Assembly: GCF_010725725.1 (NCBI RefSeq)
Contig: NZ_AP022599.1
Coordinates: forward strand, 1,674,001 to 1,738,000
Direction: 5' to 3'
Length of the DNA stretch: 64,000 nucleotides
DNA from: Mycolicibacterium pulveris
GTDB lineage: Bacteria > Actinomycetota > Actinomycetes > Mycobacteriales > Mycobacteriaceae
Shown: piece by piece, positions 33,812 to 45,009 of the stretch
Layout: each line of letters opens with the position of its first letter
Numbering within the stretch: the first letter of the stretch is position 1
Notes under the pieces: generated by a model
Databases searched by the model: none
What the model was told of the DNA's origin: nothing
Seen by the model: the letters and a program-made list of their open reading frames with translations, nothing else
Position numbers and translations under genes: made by a program

Positions 33812-34096
33812 ATGCTGGTTGATCCGGAGATCCTGCGCGTGCTCGCCGGTCAGGTGGACGCGGCGTCGGCTACCGTCCGCGAAGCCGACGTCGGCGACAA
33901 GACGAGCTCGGCGGCTGACGGGCTGCCCGGCTCCACCACCCGGTGGGCGGTGCGACTCGTCGGTGCCCATCTGGCCGAACGGGCCGAGGCCATCGCCGCG
34001 AACCTCACCGAGCTGGGGCGGGCGGTGCGCGGGGCCGGCGAGGGGTACGAGGTCACCGACGCGGAACTGGCGGGAAGCCTCGACGAAATCTTCTAG
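33812..34096 (+). CDS. EspC-like type VII secretion-associated protein
   Basis: 94-aa helical-hairpin protein resembling the EspC/DUF2580 (T7SS_ESX_EspC) family of ESX substrates. It begins MLVDPEILRVLAGQVDAASA, has a Gly-Pro-type turn region (GLPGSTTRWAV), a second helix LAERAEAIAANLTELGRAVRG and then YEVTD, which matches the YxxxD/E secretion signal. No ESX core, PE or PPE gene is in the window, so it is an orphan. ATG chosen because TAACGT lies 7 nt upstream (33799-33804). An in-frame GTG at 33803 is less likely. It may be secreted by an ESX system encoded elsewhere. Confidence 0.7.
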   Translation: MLVDPEILRVLAGQVDAASATVREADVGDKTSSAADGLPGSTTRWAVRLVGAHLAERAEAIAANLTELGRAVRGAGEGYEVTDAELAGSLDEIF

Positions 34097-34116
34097 AGTC
34101 TGCTAGATCCGAAAAG

Positions 34117-34755
34117 CTAGTCCCCCGACGACAGTTGGAACTCCACCATCGCGGTGAGGGTCTCGAGCGCGTCGCCGAGCACCGCCAACCGCGCCGCCGC
34201 GGTGGGCGCCGCCAAGACCGCGTACCGGTCGGCCTGCCCCATCGGAAGCCGGGAACTCAACGCGTACAACCACGTTCCTGCGTCCCCCGACGCGTCGGCG
34301 CCGGCCACGATGTCGCGTGCGTTGACCTCGGCGCCGCGGGCGGCGGCGATCCGGTCGTACAACGCCACGATGCGATCTTCGACGTCGCGGATCGCGTCGA
34401 CGTCGACCGCTTCGCCGGGCTCGTCGGGCCACGGCTCGACGGCGGCCCGCGGATAGGGGTCGTCGGGCTGCCATTCGAGCACCCGGATCCGCTCACCCAT
34501 GACACACCGCAGTCGGTAGCGGCCGGCGCCGTTGTCGATGCACTCGGCGATGCGGGCCATCGCGCCGACGTCGCTGCGGACGTCACCGCCACCGACCTCG
34601 CGGCCGGCCGCGATCAGCACGACCCCGAACGACGGGTCGTCCATCGCCAGGCAATCCGAGACGAGCGCGGTGTACCGCGGCTCGAAGATCCGCAGCGGCA
34701 AGTCTTCTCCCGGCAGCATCGCCACCTGGAGCGGAAACATCGGTATCGCCGCCAC
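34117..34755 (-). CDS. LON N-terminal substrate-binding domain protein
   Basis: 212-aa protein consisting of the Lon protease N-terminal domain alone, with no ATPase or protease part; it matches the position of M. tuberculosis Rv0434. It begins MAAIPMFPLQVAMLPGEDLP then LRIFEPRYTALVSDCL, the Lon-N signature, followed by GVVLIAAGREVGGGD. The C-terminal part is a helical bundle (LPMGQADRYAVLAAPTAAAR). Stand-alone Lon-N proteins may act as adaptors or substrate-binding factors; the activity is unproven. GTG 34755 lies 2 bp after the stop of the GCS2 gene, so the two are coupled. Confidence 0.88.
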   Translation of the reverse strand: MAAIPMFPLQVAMLPGEDLPLRIFEPRYTALVSDCLAMDDPSFGVVLIAAGREVGGGDVRSDVGAMARIAECIDNGAGRYRLRCVMGERIRVLEWQPDDPYPRAAVEPWPDEPGEAVDVDAIRDVEDRIVALYDRIAAARGAEVNARDIVAGADASGDAGTWLYALSSRLPMGQADRYAVLAAPTAAARLAVLGDALETLTAMVEFQLSSGD

Positions 34756-34757
34756 GG

Positions 34758-35891
34758 CTAGATGTCCAACTCGGCCACCAGCGCGTCGACCACCGCGCGC
34801 AGATCGCCGTCATTCTCCTCGGCGACCCTGCGCTGACGTTGGTAGGACGCGCCTGTCCGGTAGATGTCGGCGACGCGGGCCAGCTCGTCTGCGCAGTGCA
34901 GCGACTTGGCCACCGGTTCGAGCCGGGTCAGCAGCTCGTCGAGATCCTCGGTGACCAACCGCTCATTGCTGTCGGCGTCCAGGATGATGACCGCGTCAAG
35001 CCCGTAACGCGCTGCGCGCCACTTGTTTTCCTGCACGTGCCACGGGGGCATCGTCGGGAGCCGCTCGCCGGCGTCGAGGCGCCGGTCGAGGTCGACCACC
35101 AGGCAGTGAGTCAGTGCCACCAGCGCGCTCAGCTCGCGGAGGTTGGACACGCCGTCGAAGACCCGGATCTCCACCGTCCCCTTGTGCGGAGAAGGCCGGA
35201 TGTCCCAACGGATCTCGTTCATGTGGTCGATGACGCCGGTCTTCTTCTGGTCGTGGACGAAGCCTTCCCACTCTGCCCACGTCTGGAAGTGGAACGGCAG
35301 CCCGGCCGTCGGCAGCTGCTGAAACATCATGGCCCGGTTGGAGGCGTACCCGGTGTCTTCGCCGTCCCAGAACGGCGACGACGAGGACAGCGCGAGCAGG
35401 TGCGGGTAGTGGTTGAGCAACGAGGTGTTGATCGCCATCACCTTGTGCGCCGACGAGATGCCGACGTGCACGTGCACCCCCCAGATCAGCATCTGCCTGC
35501 CCCACCACTGGGTGCGCTTGATCAGCTCCGCGTAGCGCGGCGCGTCGGTGAGGCTGCCCGGCGACCATTTCGCGAACGGGTGTGTGCCCGCGCTGAACAG
35601 CTCCATCCCGCGGTCGCGGACGATTCTGCGTGCGGTCACCAGCGTTTCACGCAGATCGTCCATCGCCTGCGGCACGGAATCGCAGATGCCGGTGACGATC
35701 TCGACGGTGTTGCGCAACAGCTCCTTGTGTACGCGCGGGTTGTTCTCACCGAGCTCCTCGATGACCTGGGTGGCCTCGTTGCTCACATCGCGCGTTTCGG
35801 CGTCGACGAGCGCGAACTCCCACTCCACCCCGACAGTCGGCCGAGGCGACCCGGCGAAATCTATGTGGCTGCTAGCCGGTGCCGATAACAC
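34758..35891 (-). CDS. YbdK-type carboxylate-amine ligase (glutamate-cysteine ligase family 2)
   Basis: 377-aa ATP-dependent ligase of the GCS2 family, equivalent to M. tuberculosis Rv0433. It starts the domain with [13 protein letters not shown] (catalytic Glu residues), then [40 protein letters not shown] and [11 protein letters not shown], all standard GCS2 motifs. Mycobacteria use mycothiol rather than glutathione, and YbdK proteins have weak glutamate-cysteine ligase activity, so the true product is uncertain. The start is GTG 35889-35891, giving a length like the homolog and overlapping the sodC end by 20 bp. No clear ribosome-binding site. Confidence 0.88.
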   Translation of the reverse strand: MLSAPASSHIDFAGSPRPTVGVEWEFALVDAETRDVSNEATQVIEELGENNPRVHKELLRNTVEIVTGICDSVPQAMDDLRETLVTARRIVRDRGMELFSAGTHPFAKWSPGSLTDAPRYAELIKRTQWWGRQMLIWGVHVHVGISSAHKVMAINTSLLNHYPHLLALSSSSPFWDGEDTGYASNRAMMFQQLPTAGLPFHFQTWAEWEGFVHDQKKTGVIDHMNEIRWDIRPSPHKGTVEIRVFDGVSNLRELSALVALTHCLVVDLDRRLDAGERLPTMPPWHVQENKWRAARYGLDAVIILDADSNERLVTEDLDELLTRLEPVAKSLHCADELARVADIYRTGASYQRQRRVAEENDGDLRAVVDALVAELDI

Positions 35892-36558
35892 CGCACGCCA
35901 CGCGATTTCCGGCATCGCCGGTCGCCAGGGTGGTCTCGTCGGGCGGCGGGTTTCCGTTGACCTGCTGGTAGCGCTCCGGCGGGATGTTGGCGAAGTTGTC
36001 CGCGTTCTCGTGGATGATGATCGCGGTCTTCTCGCCCTCCAGCAGGTCCTCGGCGGTGAACGCATCGGTCGTCGTCACCAGCAGCGCCGAACCGTCCTCG
36101 CGCACCTGCAGCGAGGTGAGGTCACCGCTGGCGGGATGGCCCGTGTGGCCAGAGACCTGGAAATGTCCACCCGCGGAATTGAAGTCGCCCCGCGCGCCGC
36201 CGGTCGGCGCCACCGAGTTCGCCTCGCACTTCCCGAGGGAGTGGATGTGCATGCCGTGGAATCCGGGGGTCAGCTTGCCCGTCTCGGTGGTCTGAACAGT
36301 GATGGTGGCGTATCCGTTCGCGAACTCGAAGTCGGCGGTGGCCACGGTGGTTCCGTCGGCCATCTTCAGATCCGCGGTCAGCTTCTCGGTGGCCTCACCC
36401 TGCTCCTGCGCGCCGGGCGCGGCGGTCGGCGAGGGCGAGCCCGTCCAGATCGACGGTGTGGTGCCCGGCGTATCGCTGGGCTGTTCGGGCGCGGCGCATG
36501 CACTCATGGCAAGCGCGGGGACGGCAAACAAGGCGGCTGCAGCGACGGTCTTGAGCAT
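35872..36558 (-). CDS. sodC: Periplasmic Cu/Zn superoxide dismutase lipoprotein
   Basis: 228-aa exported superoxide dismutase that destroys superoxide at the cell envelope. A lipoprotein signal peptide ends LAMSAC with lipid-carrying Cys21, followed by a Pro/Ser/Thr-rich linker. Copper/zinc ligands are in [32 protein letters not shown] and [10 protein letters not shown], and the conserved disulfide partner is in [10 protein letters not shown]. Start is ATG 36556-36558; an upstream TTG was rejected because TAGGCT lies 7 nt before the ATG (36566-36571), the leaderless layout. It follows virR and overlaps the GCS2 gene. Confidence 0.95.
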   Translation of the reverse strand: MLKTVAAAALFAVPALAMSACAAPEQPSDTPGTTPSIWTGSPSPTAAPGAQEQGEATEKLTADLKMADGTTVATADFEFANGYATITVQTTETGKLTPGFHGMHIHSLGKCEANSVAPTGGARGDFNSAGGHFQVSGHTGHPASGDLTSLQVREDGSALLVTTTDAFTAEDLLEGEKTAIIIHENADNFANIPPERYQQVNGNPPPDETTLATGDAGNRVACGVIGTG

Positions 36559-36565
36559 GGGCAAG

Positions 36566-36571
36566 AGCCTA
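36566..36571 (-). promoter_or_regulatory. -10 box of leaderless sodC
   Basis: TAGGCT (minus strand) lies 7 nt before the ATG and includes the TAG stop of virR. Confidence 0.55.
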
Positions 36572-37027
36572 GCCGGTGACGACTACAACCACGCCCGGCG
36601 GTTGCTCGGCGAGTTCAGGCAGCCGCGGTTCCACCGGTGCCTCCAACAATTTGCCCACCTCATCGGCGGCTTCCTGCTCGCCGGGGGCGTCGCTGAAGTA
36701 CACGGTGGTCGCGGCCACGTCCGGAAGGGTCAGGTTCCCGGTTTCGGTGACGTCCCAGCCGGCCTCCCGCAACCGGTTGGCGGTGCCTTCCGCGGCCCCC
36801 TGGACCTCGGAGATGTTGTAGACGCGTACGTCGGCCCGCGCCGGCTCGGCCGCCTTCGTCGGGCTCGCCGTCGTGGTGATGGTGCTCGTGGCGATCGTCG
36901 ACTGGTCGTCGTCGTCGCTGTCGGAGCCCATCGCCTGAAATCCCACCAGCAGAAACACCACGCCGAGGAACAGCAGCACCATCACCATGGCGCGCAGCGG
37001 CAGGCCGGAGGAGTTTCGCTGGTTCAT
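36569..37027 (-). CDS. virR: VirR-like LytR_C-domain membrane protein
   Basis: 152-aa membrane-anchored protein with one N-terminal helix ([20 protein letters not shown]), an acidic/Ser-Thr linker and a LytR C-terminal domain ([20 protein letters not shown], then [14 protein letters not shown] and [16 protein letters not shown]). By synteny it is M. tuberculosis Rv0431, named VirR, which affects membrane vesicle release and wall integrity. Start is ATG 37025-37027, with TACAGT 7 nt upstream (37035-37040); a GTG nine bases earlier is less likely. Its TAG stop lies within the -10 hexamer of sodC, so the two genes likely have separate but touching transcription units. Confidence 0.88.
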   Translation of the reverse strand: MNQRNSSGLPLRAMVMVLLFLGVVFLLVGFQAMGSDSDDDDQSTIATSTITTTASPTKAAEPARADVRVYNISEVQGAAEGTANRLREAGWDVTETGNLTLPDVAATTVYFSDAPGEQEAADEVGKLLEAPVEPRLPELAEQPPGVVVVVTG

Positions 37028-37034
37028 TGCGCCC

Positions 37035-37040
37035 ACTGTA
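37035..37040 (-). promoter_or_regulatory. -10 box of leaderless virR
   Basis: TACAGT (minus strand) lies 7 nt before ATG 37027. Confidence 0.55.
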
Positions 37041-37063
37041 ACGGCCCGTCGGGCCGACGAAGA

Positions 37064-37372
37064 TCAGGTGACGTCGAAGCCGAGCCGTCGTGCCGCACGC
37101 GCCTTCTGCCTGCTGGCCCGCAGCCGGCGCAACCGCTTGACCAGCATCGGATCGGCTGCCAGCGCCTCAGGCCTGTCGACCAGCGCATTCAGCACCTGGT
37201 AGTAGCGGGTGGCCGACATCGAGAACAGCTCTTTGATGGCGTCTTCCTTGGAGCCGGCGTACTTCCACCACTGGCGTTCGAACGCCAAAATATCGTGCTC
37301 TCGGCGGGTCAGCCCATCGCTGGAATCAGAGACGTCCCCGGATTGCTCAGTCCGCGCGATCGCGCCGTCCAT
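37064..37372 (-). CDS. DUF3263 protein
   Basis: 102-aa cytoplasmic protein matching the DUF3263 family and the length of M. tuberculosis Rv0430. It contains LTRREHDILAFERQWWKYAG then KEDAIKELFSMSATRYYQVL, a helical HTH-like region reminiscent of small DNA-binding proteins, and a basic C-terminus (RLRRLRASRQKARAARRLG). Function is unknown; a role in transcription is only suggested by the fold-like pattern. Start is ATG 37370-37372 with AGGAGCG upstream. It diverges from def with 135 bp between start codons. Confidence 0.82.
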   Translation of the reverse strand: MDGAIARTEQSGDVSDSSDGLTRREHDILAFERQWWKYAGSKEDAIKELFSMSATRYYQVLNALVDRPEALAADPMLVKRLRRLRASRQKARAARRLGFDVT

Positions 37373-37474
37373 CTCGCTCCTGGACCCTTCCGACAATCGA
37401 AATTACATCGCTGTGGTTCGGCGATCATTCAATCACGGGTTCGTGACCTATGGCGTCAGATATGCCCGCGAGTC

Positions 37475-37507
37475 GGGGGATAAGGCCTGCCGCCTTAAGC
37501 TTTCCCC
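37475..37507 (+). promoter_or_regulatory. def promoter with hairpin
   Basis: TAAGCT (37496-37501) lies 6 nt before the def GTG. TAAGGC (37481-37486) and GCCTTA (37492-37497) form a perfect 6-bp inverted repeat, flanked by GGGGA and TCCCC, that overlaps the -10. If the transcript is leaderless this is a DNA-level operator rather than an RNA hairpin. Confidence 0.45.
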
Positions 37508-38101
37508 GTGGCCGTCGTACCAATCCGCATCGTAGGAGATCCCGTCCTGCACACCCCGACCGAACCGGTGACCGTCAACGAGGACGGCTCGCTGCCCGAG
37601 GAGATCCGCGAGCTGATCCAGGACATGTACGACACCATGGACGCCGCCAACGGCGTTGGCTTGGCGGCCAATCAGATCGGCGTCTCCAAACGCGTGTTCG
37701 TCTACGACTGCGCGGACGCACGGGGCCAGACGACTCGTCGCCGCGGCGTGGTCGTCAACCCGGTGCTGGAGACCTCCGAGGTGCCCGAGACCATGCCCGA
37801 TCCGGAGGACGACGACGAGGGCTGCCTTTCGGTGCCGGGTGAGTCGTTTCCGACCGGCCGGGCCGACTGGGCCAGGGTGACCGGGCTGGATGCCGACGGC
37901 AACCCGATCACGGTGGAGGGCACCGGCCTGTTCGCGCGGATGCTGCAGCACGAGACGGGCCATTTGGACGGGTTCTTGTACCTGGACCGGTTGATCGGCA
38001 GGCACGCCCGCGCCGCCAAGCGGGCGGTGAAAGCGCACGGGTGGGGCGTGCCGGGGCTGTCGTGGATGCCCGGCGAGGATCCGGACCCGTTCGGGCACTG
38101 A
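37508..38101 (+). CDS. def: Peptide deformylase
   Basis: 197-aa metalloenzyme that removes the formyl group from nascent proteins. The three motifs are intact: [10 protein letters not shown] (49-58), EGCLSVPGE (104-112) with metal ligand Cys106, and HETGHLDG (148-155) with His148, Glu149 and His152. An acidic insert DPEDDDEG precedes motif 2, as in mycobacterial deformylases. GTG 37508 has no Shine-Dalgarno. TAAGCT at 37496-37501 lies 6 nt upstream, pointing to a leaderless transcript. The stop shares one base with the following GNAT gene. Confidence 0.96.
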   Translation: MAVVPIRIVGDPVLHTPTEPVTVNEDGSLPEEIRELIQDMYDTMDAANGVGLAANQIGVSKRVFVYDCADARGQTTRRRGVVVNPVLETSEVPETMPDPEDDDEGCLSVPGESFPTGRADWARVTGLDADGNPITVEGTGLFARMLQHETGHLDGFLYLDRLIGRHARAAKRAVKAHGWGVPGLSWMPGEDPDPFGH

Positions 38102-39006
38102 TGACCTGGCCCGCGGTGGGGAAGCGGGTGGTGATCCGCTATCGCCTGCCCGCCGGATCCGATCCGCCCCTGAGCGACGTGATCGGGCACCTGCTCGCGG
38201 TGGGCCAGACGTTGACCGTGCGCACGAAAACCGGTGACATCGTGGTCGTCCCGGCCGCGGACGTGATGGTCATCCGGGAACTGCCGCCGGCCACCATCCG
38301 CACCGCCGACATTCGCAAGCTCGAGCACGCGGCGGCGCTGGCCTGGCCGGGCGTCGAGCAGCAGTGGGTCGAGGGGTGGTTCCTGCGCGCCGCCGACGGT
38401 CACACCCACCGCGGCAATTCGGCTGTGCCGCTGGGTTTCGACGCCACCGCGTCGGCGCTGCCCGCCATCGTCGAGTGGTACTCCGCGCGTGGCCTGACCC
38501 CGTGGCTTTCGATTCCCGATCGGCTGTTCCGGCTCGCCGAGGCCCCGCCGCACCTCGAAACCGTCGCGCTGGCACGCGATCTCGACACCGCCGAAGAACC
38601 CGATGCGATGGTGCGGTTGACCCCCACCCCCGGCGACGACTGGCTTCGGCTGTATGAGCGCGACGTGCCCGTCGAGGTACTGACCTCCATTGTGGACGGC
38701 GAGGTGGTGTTCGCCTCGATCGACGATGCGGCCGTGGCCCGGGGCGCGGTGACGACGACGATCGACGGCGGTCGGTGGGTGGGCATCTCGGCCTTGCGGG
38801 TGACCGACGCGGAGCGCCGACGCGGGCACGCGCGCAGGCTGTGTTCGGCGCTGCTGTCCTGGGGGGTGGAGCACGGTGCGTCCCACGCGTACGCGCAGGC
38901 GCTGACCGACAACGGGCCCGGCAGGAGTCTTTTCGCGGCGCTCGGCTTCCTCGAGCACCATCGCTCGCGTTATGTCCGCGCGGACACCCTTGGCATGTCC
39001 CGCTAG
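38101..39006 (+). CDS. GNAT-family N-acetyltransferase
   Basis: 301-aa protein equivalent to M. tuberculosis Rv0428c. The N-terminal ~70 residues form a small beta domain (TVRTKTGDIVVVPAADVMVI), and the C-terminal GNAT fold carries the acetyl-CoA motif ISALRVTDAERRRGHARRLC followed by YAQALTDNGPGRSLFAALGF. The substrate is unknown; co-transcription with peptide deformylase hints at N-terminal protein processing, but this is inference. The ATG overlaps the def stop by one base. Confidence 0.88.
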   Translation: MTWPAVGKRVVIRYRLPAGSDPPLSDVIGHLLAVGQTLTVRTKTGDIVVVPAADVMVIRELPPATIRTADIRKLEHAAALAWPGVEQQWVEGWFLRAADGHTHRGNSAVPLGFDATASALPAIVEWYSARGLTPWLSIPDRLFRLAEAPPHLETVALARDLDTAEEPDAMVRLTPTPGDDWLRLYERDVPVEVLTSIVDGEVVFASIDDAAVARGAVTTTIDGGRWVGISALRVTDAERRRGHARRLCSALLSWGVEHGASHAYAQALTDNGPGRSLFAALGFLEHHRSRYVRADTLGMSR

Positions 39007-39007
39007 G

Positions 39008-39298
39008 TCAGGGACCGATGTGTGTCGGCGGATCGGCGAAGGCGAGGTCCGCGGTGTGCCGGCCCGGGCCCATCAGCCCGCAGCGCTTCTCGGGCACCAG
39101 GTGCGAGCTCAACCCGCTCGGAACCCACCGGGTGACCCCCACGCAGCGTTCCCACGTGCCGTCGGGCTGGACGGGTCCGTCGCACTTGCTGATGAACTGA
39201 CCGCCGTAGAGGCAGCCGGCGGTGGCCGGGGGCGCCGACGCCATCGACCCCGCCGCGATCAGCAGCACGGCGGCGGCTCCGGCGATGCAGCGCCTCAT
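39008..39298 (-). CDS. Small secreted CDGP-type protein
   Basis: 96-aa exported protein with a clear signal peptide (MRRCIAGAAAVLLIAAGSMA, cleavage likely after PPATA). The mature part contains GGQFISKCDGPVQPDGTWER then CVGVTRWVPS and EKRCGL, with Cys residues that could form two disulfides. It matches the short mycobacterial CDGP-domain secreted proteins as I recall them; function unknown. The ATG 39296-39298 has TAGCGT 7 nt upstream (39306-39311), predicting a leaderless mRNA. It is convergent with the GNAT gene with 1 bp between stops, and divergent from xthA. Confidence 0.8.
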   Translation of the reverse strand: MRRCIAGAAAVLLIAAGSMASAPPATAGCLYGGQFISKCDGPVQPDGTWERCVGVTRWVPSGLSSHLVPEKRCGLMGPGRHTADLAFADPPTHIGP

Positions 39299-39305
39299 GC
39301 GACGA

Positions 39306-39357
39306 ACGCTACCGCTTATCGCCCTGCTTTTCGCGGGGATGACCCTCTCCGTAGCCT
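39306..39357. promoter_or_regulatory. Divergent leaderless promoters of the CDGP gene and xthA
   Basis: TAGCGT (minus, 39306-39311) lies 7 nt before the CDGP ATG and TAGCCT (plus, 39352-39357) lies 7 nt before the xthA ATG. The two genes share a 66-bp region. Confidence 0.55.
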
Positions 39358-39364
39358 GTAGGCC

Positions 39365-40165
39365 ATGCGGCTGGCGACCTGGAATGTGAACTCGATCCGT
39401 GCCCGGGTCGACCGCGTCGTGGACTGGCTGGAGCGCGGCAACGTCGACGTGCTGGCCATGCAGGAGACCAAGTGCTCCGACGAACAGTTTCCGGTGATGC
39501 CGTTTCTCGCCGCCGGCTACGAGGTGGTGCACTGCGGGTTCAACCAGTGGAACGGCGTCGCGATCGCGTCACGCGTCGGCATCGCCGATGTACAGGTCGG
39601 GTTCGAGGGCCAGCCGACATGGTCCGACAAGCCCGACGTCGAGGCGGCCGCAGAAGCCCGCGCGCTCGGGGCGACGTGTGACGGCGTGCGGGTGTGGAGC
39701 CTGTACGTGCCCAACGGTCGCACCGTCGGTTCGCCGCACTACGTGTACAAGCTGGAATGGCTTGCCGCGCTTCGTAACGCGGCAGAAAAATGGCTCTCCG
39801 AGGATCCGTCCGCACAGATCGCACTCGCGGGCGACTGGAACATCGCCCCCACCGACGAGGACGTGTGGAGCGTCGAGTTCTATCAAGGCAGCACCCACGT
39901 CACCGAGCCCGAACGCGCGGCGTTCAACGCCATCGTCGACGCCCAGTTCACCGATCTGGTAAGGCCTTTCGCACCGGGTCCACAGGTCTACACCTACTGG
40001 GACTACACGCAGCTGCGGTTCCCCAAGAATCGCGGGATGCGCATCGACTTCATCCTCGGCTCGCCCGCGCTGGCCGCGCGCGTCGTGCACGGCGAGATCG
40101 TGCGCGAGGAACGCAAGGGCAAGGCGCCCAGCGACCACGCCCCGGTGCTCATCGAGTTGGCCTGA
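39365..40165 (+). CDS. xthA: Exodeoxyribonuclease III / AP endonuclease
   Basis: 266-aa Mg2+-dependent repair nuclease of the ExoIII family that cuts at abasic sites and degrades 3' ends. Motifs are WNVNSIRARVDRVVDWL at the N-terminus, MQETKCSD with the metal-binding Glu, YVPNGRTVGSPHYVYKLEWL, GDWNIAPTDEDVW with the catalytic Asp and Asn, and APSDHAPVLIEL with the catalytic Asp-His at the end. TAGCCT lies 7 nt before the ATG (39352-39357), so the transcript is probably leaderless. Confidence 0.96.
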   Translation: MRLATWNVNSIRARVDRVVDWLERGNVDVLAMQETKCSDEQFPVMPFLAAGYEVVHCGFNQWNGVAIASRVGIADVQVGFEGQPTWSDKPDVEAAAEARALGATCDGVRVWSLYVPNGRTVGSPHYVYKLEWLAALRNAAEKWLSEDPSAQIALAGDWNIAPTDEDVWSVEFYQGSTHVTEPERAAFNAIVDAQFTDLVRPFAPGPQVYTYWDYTQLRFPKNRGMRIDFILGSPALAARVVHGEIVREERKGKAPSDHAPVLIELA

Positions 40166-40212
40166 GGCGGTTACCGAGAAACGTTGTCGGTGGGCCGTGG
40201 CATGCTCGGGGC

Positions 40213-41814
40213 ATGTTGATCGAACAGTTGTTCGAATTGCGCAGTGCCGAGGTGCTGATCGAGGAGATCGTCACGGCGCACCGGGAAGAGTCCATGCTCA
40301 TGGCACGGCGGATGGGCGCCATCGGGGAGCTGCTGTCGCTGCGCACGGACGAAGCCGAGAACACCGACCCCGACCCGGGCTGGGCCATCATCACCGGGTT
40401 CGCCCGCACCTCCGCCGAGGTGGGCGCGGCGATGAACATGGCGCCCATGGCCGCCAGCCGGCTGGTCGCACAGGCCGAAGCGCTGGACACCCGGCTGCCG
40501 AGCATCGCCGACCTGCTCGAGGACGCCGACATCGATTGGGCCACGACGCAATTGATCATCACCCGCACCGAACTGGTCGACGATCACCTGATCAGCCGGA
40601 TCGACGAGGCCCTCGCCAAGCGCTTCATCAAGTGGCAGAGCTGGTCGCGGCGGCGGGTGATCAACACCGTCGACAAGCTCATCCGTGAGATCGATCCGGA
40701 TGCCGCAAAGGAGCGGCGGGCGTCGTCCGAACGTGGCCGCTACGTCAGCGTCACACCCCACCCTGACGGCACGGCACAGCTGAGCGGGCGCCTCACCGCC
40801 ACCGCCGCGGCGGCGTTCGACCGGCGCATTGCGCAAATGGCCGCTGGGGTGTGCGCCAAGGATTCGCGCACCGTGGATCAGCGCCGCGCCGACGCGATGT
40901 CCGCACTCAGCGAGGGCCACGAACTGCGTTGCGACTGCGGCCAACCGGGGTGCCCGGCGCGCGGGGGCGACGACGCCGGCAGCGGCCCGCGGGCGGTGAT
41001 CAACGTGATCGCCAGCGCGGACACGGTGACCGGCGACAGCGACGAACCGGGGTATCTGGAGGGGTTCGGTGTCATCGACGCCGACCAGGTGCGTGAGCTC
41101 GCCGAGGACGCGCCGGTGCGGTGGCTCGAGAAACCCGCGGTCACCGAGGAGCAGGCGATGCGGTACCAGCCCACCGCCGCGGCGGCCCGCTGGATCCGGC
41201 TGCGCGACCTGACGTGTCGCTTTCCGGGCTGTGACCGACCGGCTGCGCGCTGCGACATCGACCACACCACGCCGTTCAACCACGCCGACCCGGCCGCGGG
41301 CGGCTTGACGGTGCCGTGGGGCCTGGCGGACTACTGTCGACAACACCACCGCCTCAAGACTTTTCACGGCGGGGCGAGCGGCTGGAAGGACGAACAGTTG
41401 TCCGACGGGACCATCGTGTGGACTTCGCCGACAGGCCAGACATACCGCACCACCCCCGACGGTCCGGAGCTGTTCGCGGGTATGCGGCCCGCCTGCGCGG
41501 CGCCGACAGCGCGCAAAGGCAGCCGGGCTCGTGACAGGGCGGCGCGAATCAAGCGGATTCGCAACCAACTCTCAGAACAGCGGCCGATCAACGCCGCCCG
41601 GCGTCGTCTCGATCGGGCCCGCAGGCGCGAGATCGAGCTTCGCAAGTGGCGAAACAGGTCGCGCAAGTTGCTCGTCCTTTTCAAGGGCGGCGAGCCGAGC
41701 ACCAGCCCGTGGTGCCCGTGGATCAACGAGCCGTTGGAGCCCGAAGAGCTGCCGCCGGACTGGGAGCCTCCGCCGGAACCACCTTCGTCGCCCGACGACG
41801 AGCCGCCATTCTGA
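40213..41814 (+). CDS. DUF222 / HNH endonuclease domain protein (13E12-like)
   Basis: 533-aa protein of the mycobacterial 13E12-repeat family: an N-terminal DUF222 domain (to about residue 320) and an HNH nuclease domain. The HNH part reads TCRFPGCDRPAARCDIDHTT, then a Cys-x-x-His-His (DYCRQHHRLKTFHGG). A second Cys cluster, LRCDCGQPGCPARGG, is in the middle. The tail is basic then Pro-rich (PPDWEPPPEPPSSPDDEPPF). These genes are multicopy and can spread or recombine, though no flanking repeats were seen here. It sits where M. tuberculosis carries other genes between xthA and thiC. ATG 40213 has no strong ribosome-binding site. Confidence 0.85.
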   Translation: MLIEQLFELRSAEVLIEEIVTAHREESMLMARRMGAIGELLSLRTDEAENTDPDPGWAIITGFARTSAEVGAAMNMAPMAASRLVAQAEALDTRLPSIADLLEDADIDWATTQLIITRTELVDDHLISRIDEALAKRFIKWQSWSRRRVINTVDKLIREIDPDAAKERRASSERGRYVSVTPHPDGTAQLSGRLTATAAAAFDRRIAQMAAGVCAKDSRTVDQRRADAMSALSEGHELRCDCGQPGCPARGGDDAGSGPRAVINVIASADTVTGDSDEPGYLEGFGVIDADQVRELAEDAPVRWLEKPAVTEEQAMRYQPTAAAARWIRLRDLTCRFPGCDRPAARCDIDHTTPFNHADPAAGGLTVPWGLADYCRQHHRLKTFHGGASGWKDEQLSDGTIVWTSPTGQTYRTTPDGPELFAGMRPACAAPTARKGSRARDRAARIKRIRNQLSEQRPINAARRRLDRARRREIELRKWRNRSRKLLVLFKGGEPSTSPWCPWINEPLEPEELPPDWEPPPEPPSSPDDEPPF

Positions 41815-41860
41815 GGGGTCTCCCCTTTCGCTGAGCGCTGCGCTACGGTGGGCAGCGTCC

Positions 41861-44391
<2,531 letters not shown>

Positions 44392-44395
<4 letters not shown>

Positions 44396-45009
44396 ACCTC
44401 GAGCAGATCGCGGGCGTCGCACACGCCCCGCAAGCCACGCCGACGGGCGTGGTCGTGCTCACCCACGGGGCGGGCGGGAGCCGGGAGTCCCCGCTGCTCA
44501 TCCGCGTCTGTGAGGAATGGGCGCGCCGGGGTTGGCTGGCGGTGCGCTACAACCTGCCCTACCGGCGACGCCGCCCGAAGGGCCCGCCGTCGGGGTCGGC
44601 CAAGGCCGATCAGGCCGGCGTCGCGGAAGCCGTCGCCGCGGCCCGCGCCTTGGCCGACGGCCCGGTGATCGCGGGTGGGCATTCCTACGGCGGCCGGATG
44701 ACGTCGATGGTGGTCGCTGACCGGCACGCTGACGTCGACGTGCTGACGCTGTTCTCCTATCCGTTGCACCCGCCCGGCAAGCCCGAGCGCATGCGCACCG
44801 AGCACCTGCCGCGCATCGCCACGCCGACGGTGTTCACCCACGGCAGCTCGGACCCGTTCGGCAGCCTCGACGAGTTGGCGACCGCGGCGAAGCTCATCGA
44901 CGCGCCCACCGAGGTCGTCGAGATCACCGGGGCCCGCCACGACCTCGGCTCGAAGTCAGTCGATGTGGCGGCCATGGCCGTCGATGCGGCACTACGCTTG
45001 CTGGCGTGA
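44392..45009 (+). CDS. KANL3/Tex30-type alpha/beta hydrolase
   Basis: 205-aa dienelactone-hydrolase-like serine hydrolase equivalent to M. tuberculosis Rv0421c. It has VVLTHGAGGSRESPLL (oxyanion loop), the nucleophile elbow GGHSYGGRMTS, then HGSSDPFGSLDEL with the acid residue and TGARHDLGSKS with the catalytic His. The natural substrate is unknown. ATG overlaps the thiD stop by 4 nt and the stop overlaps the next GTG by 4 nt, so it lies in the riboswitch-controlled thiCD operon. Confidence 0.85.
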
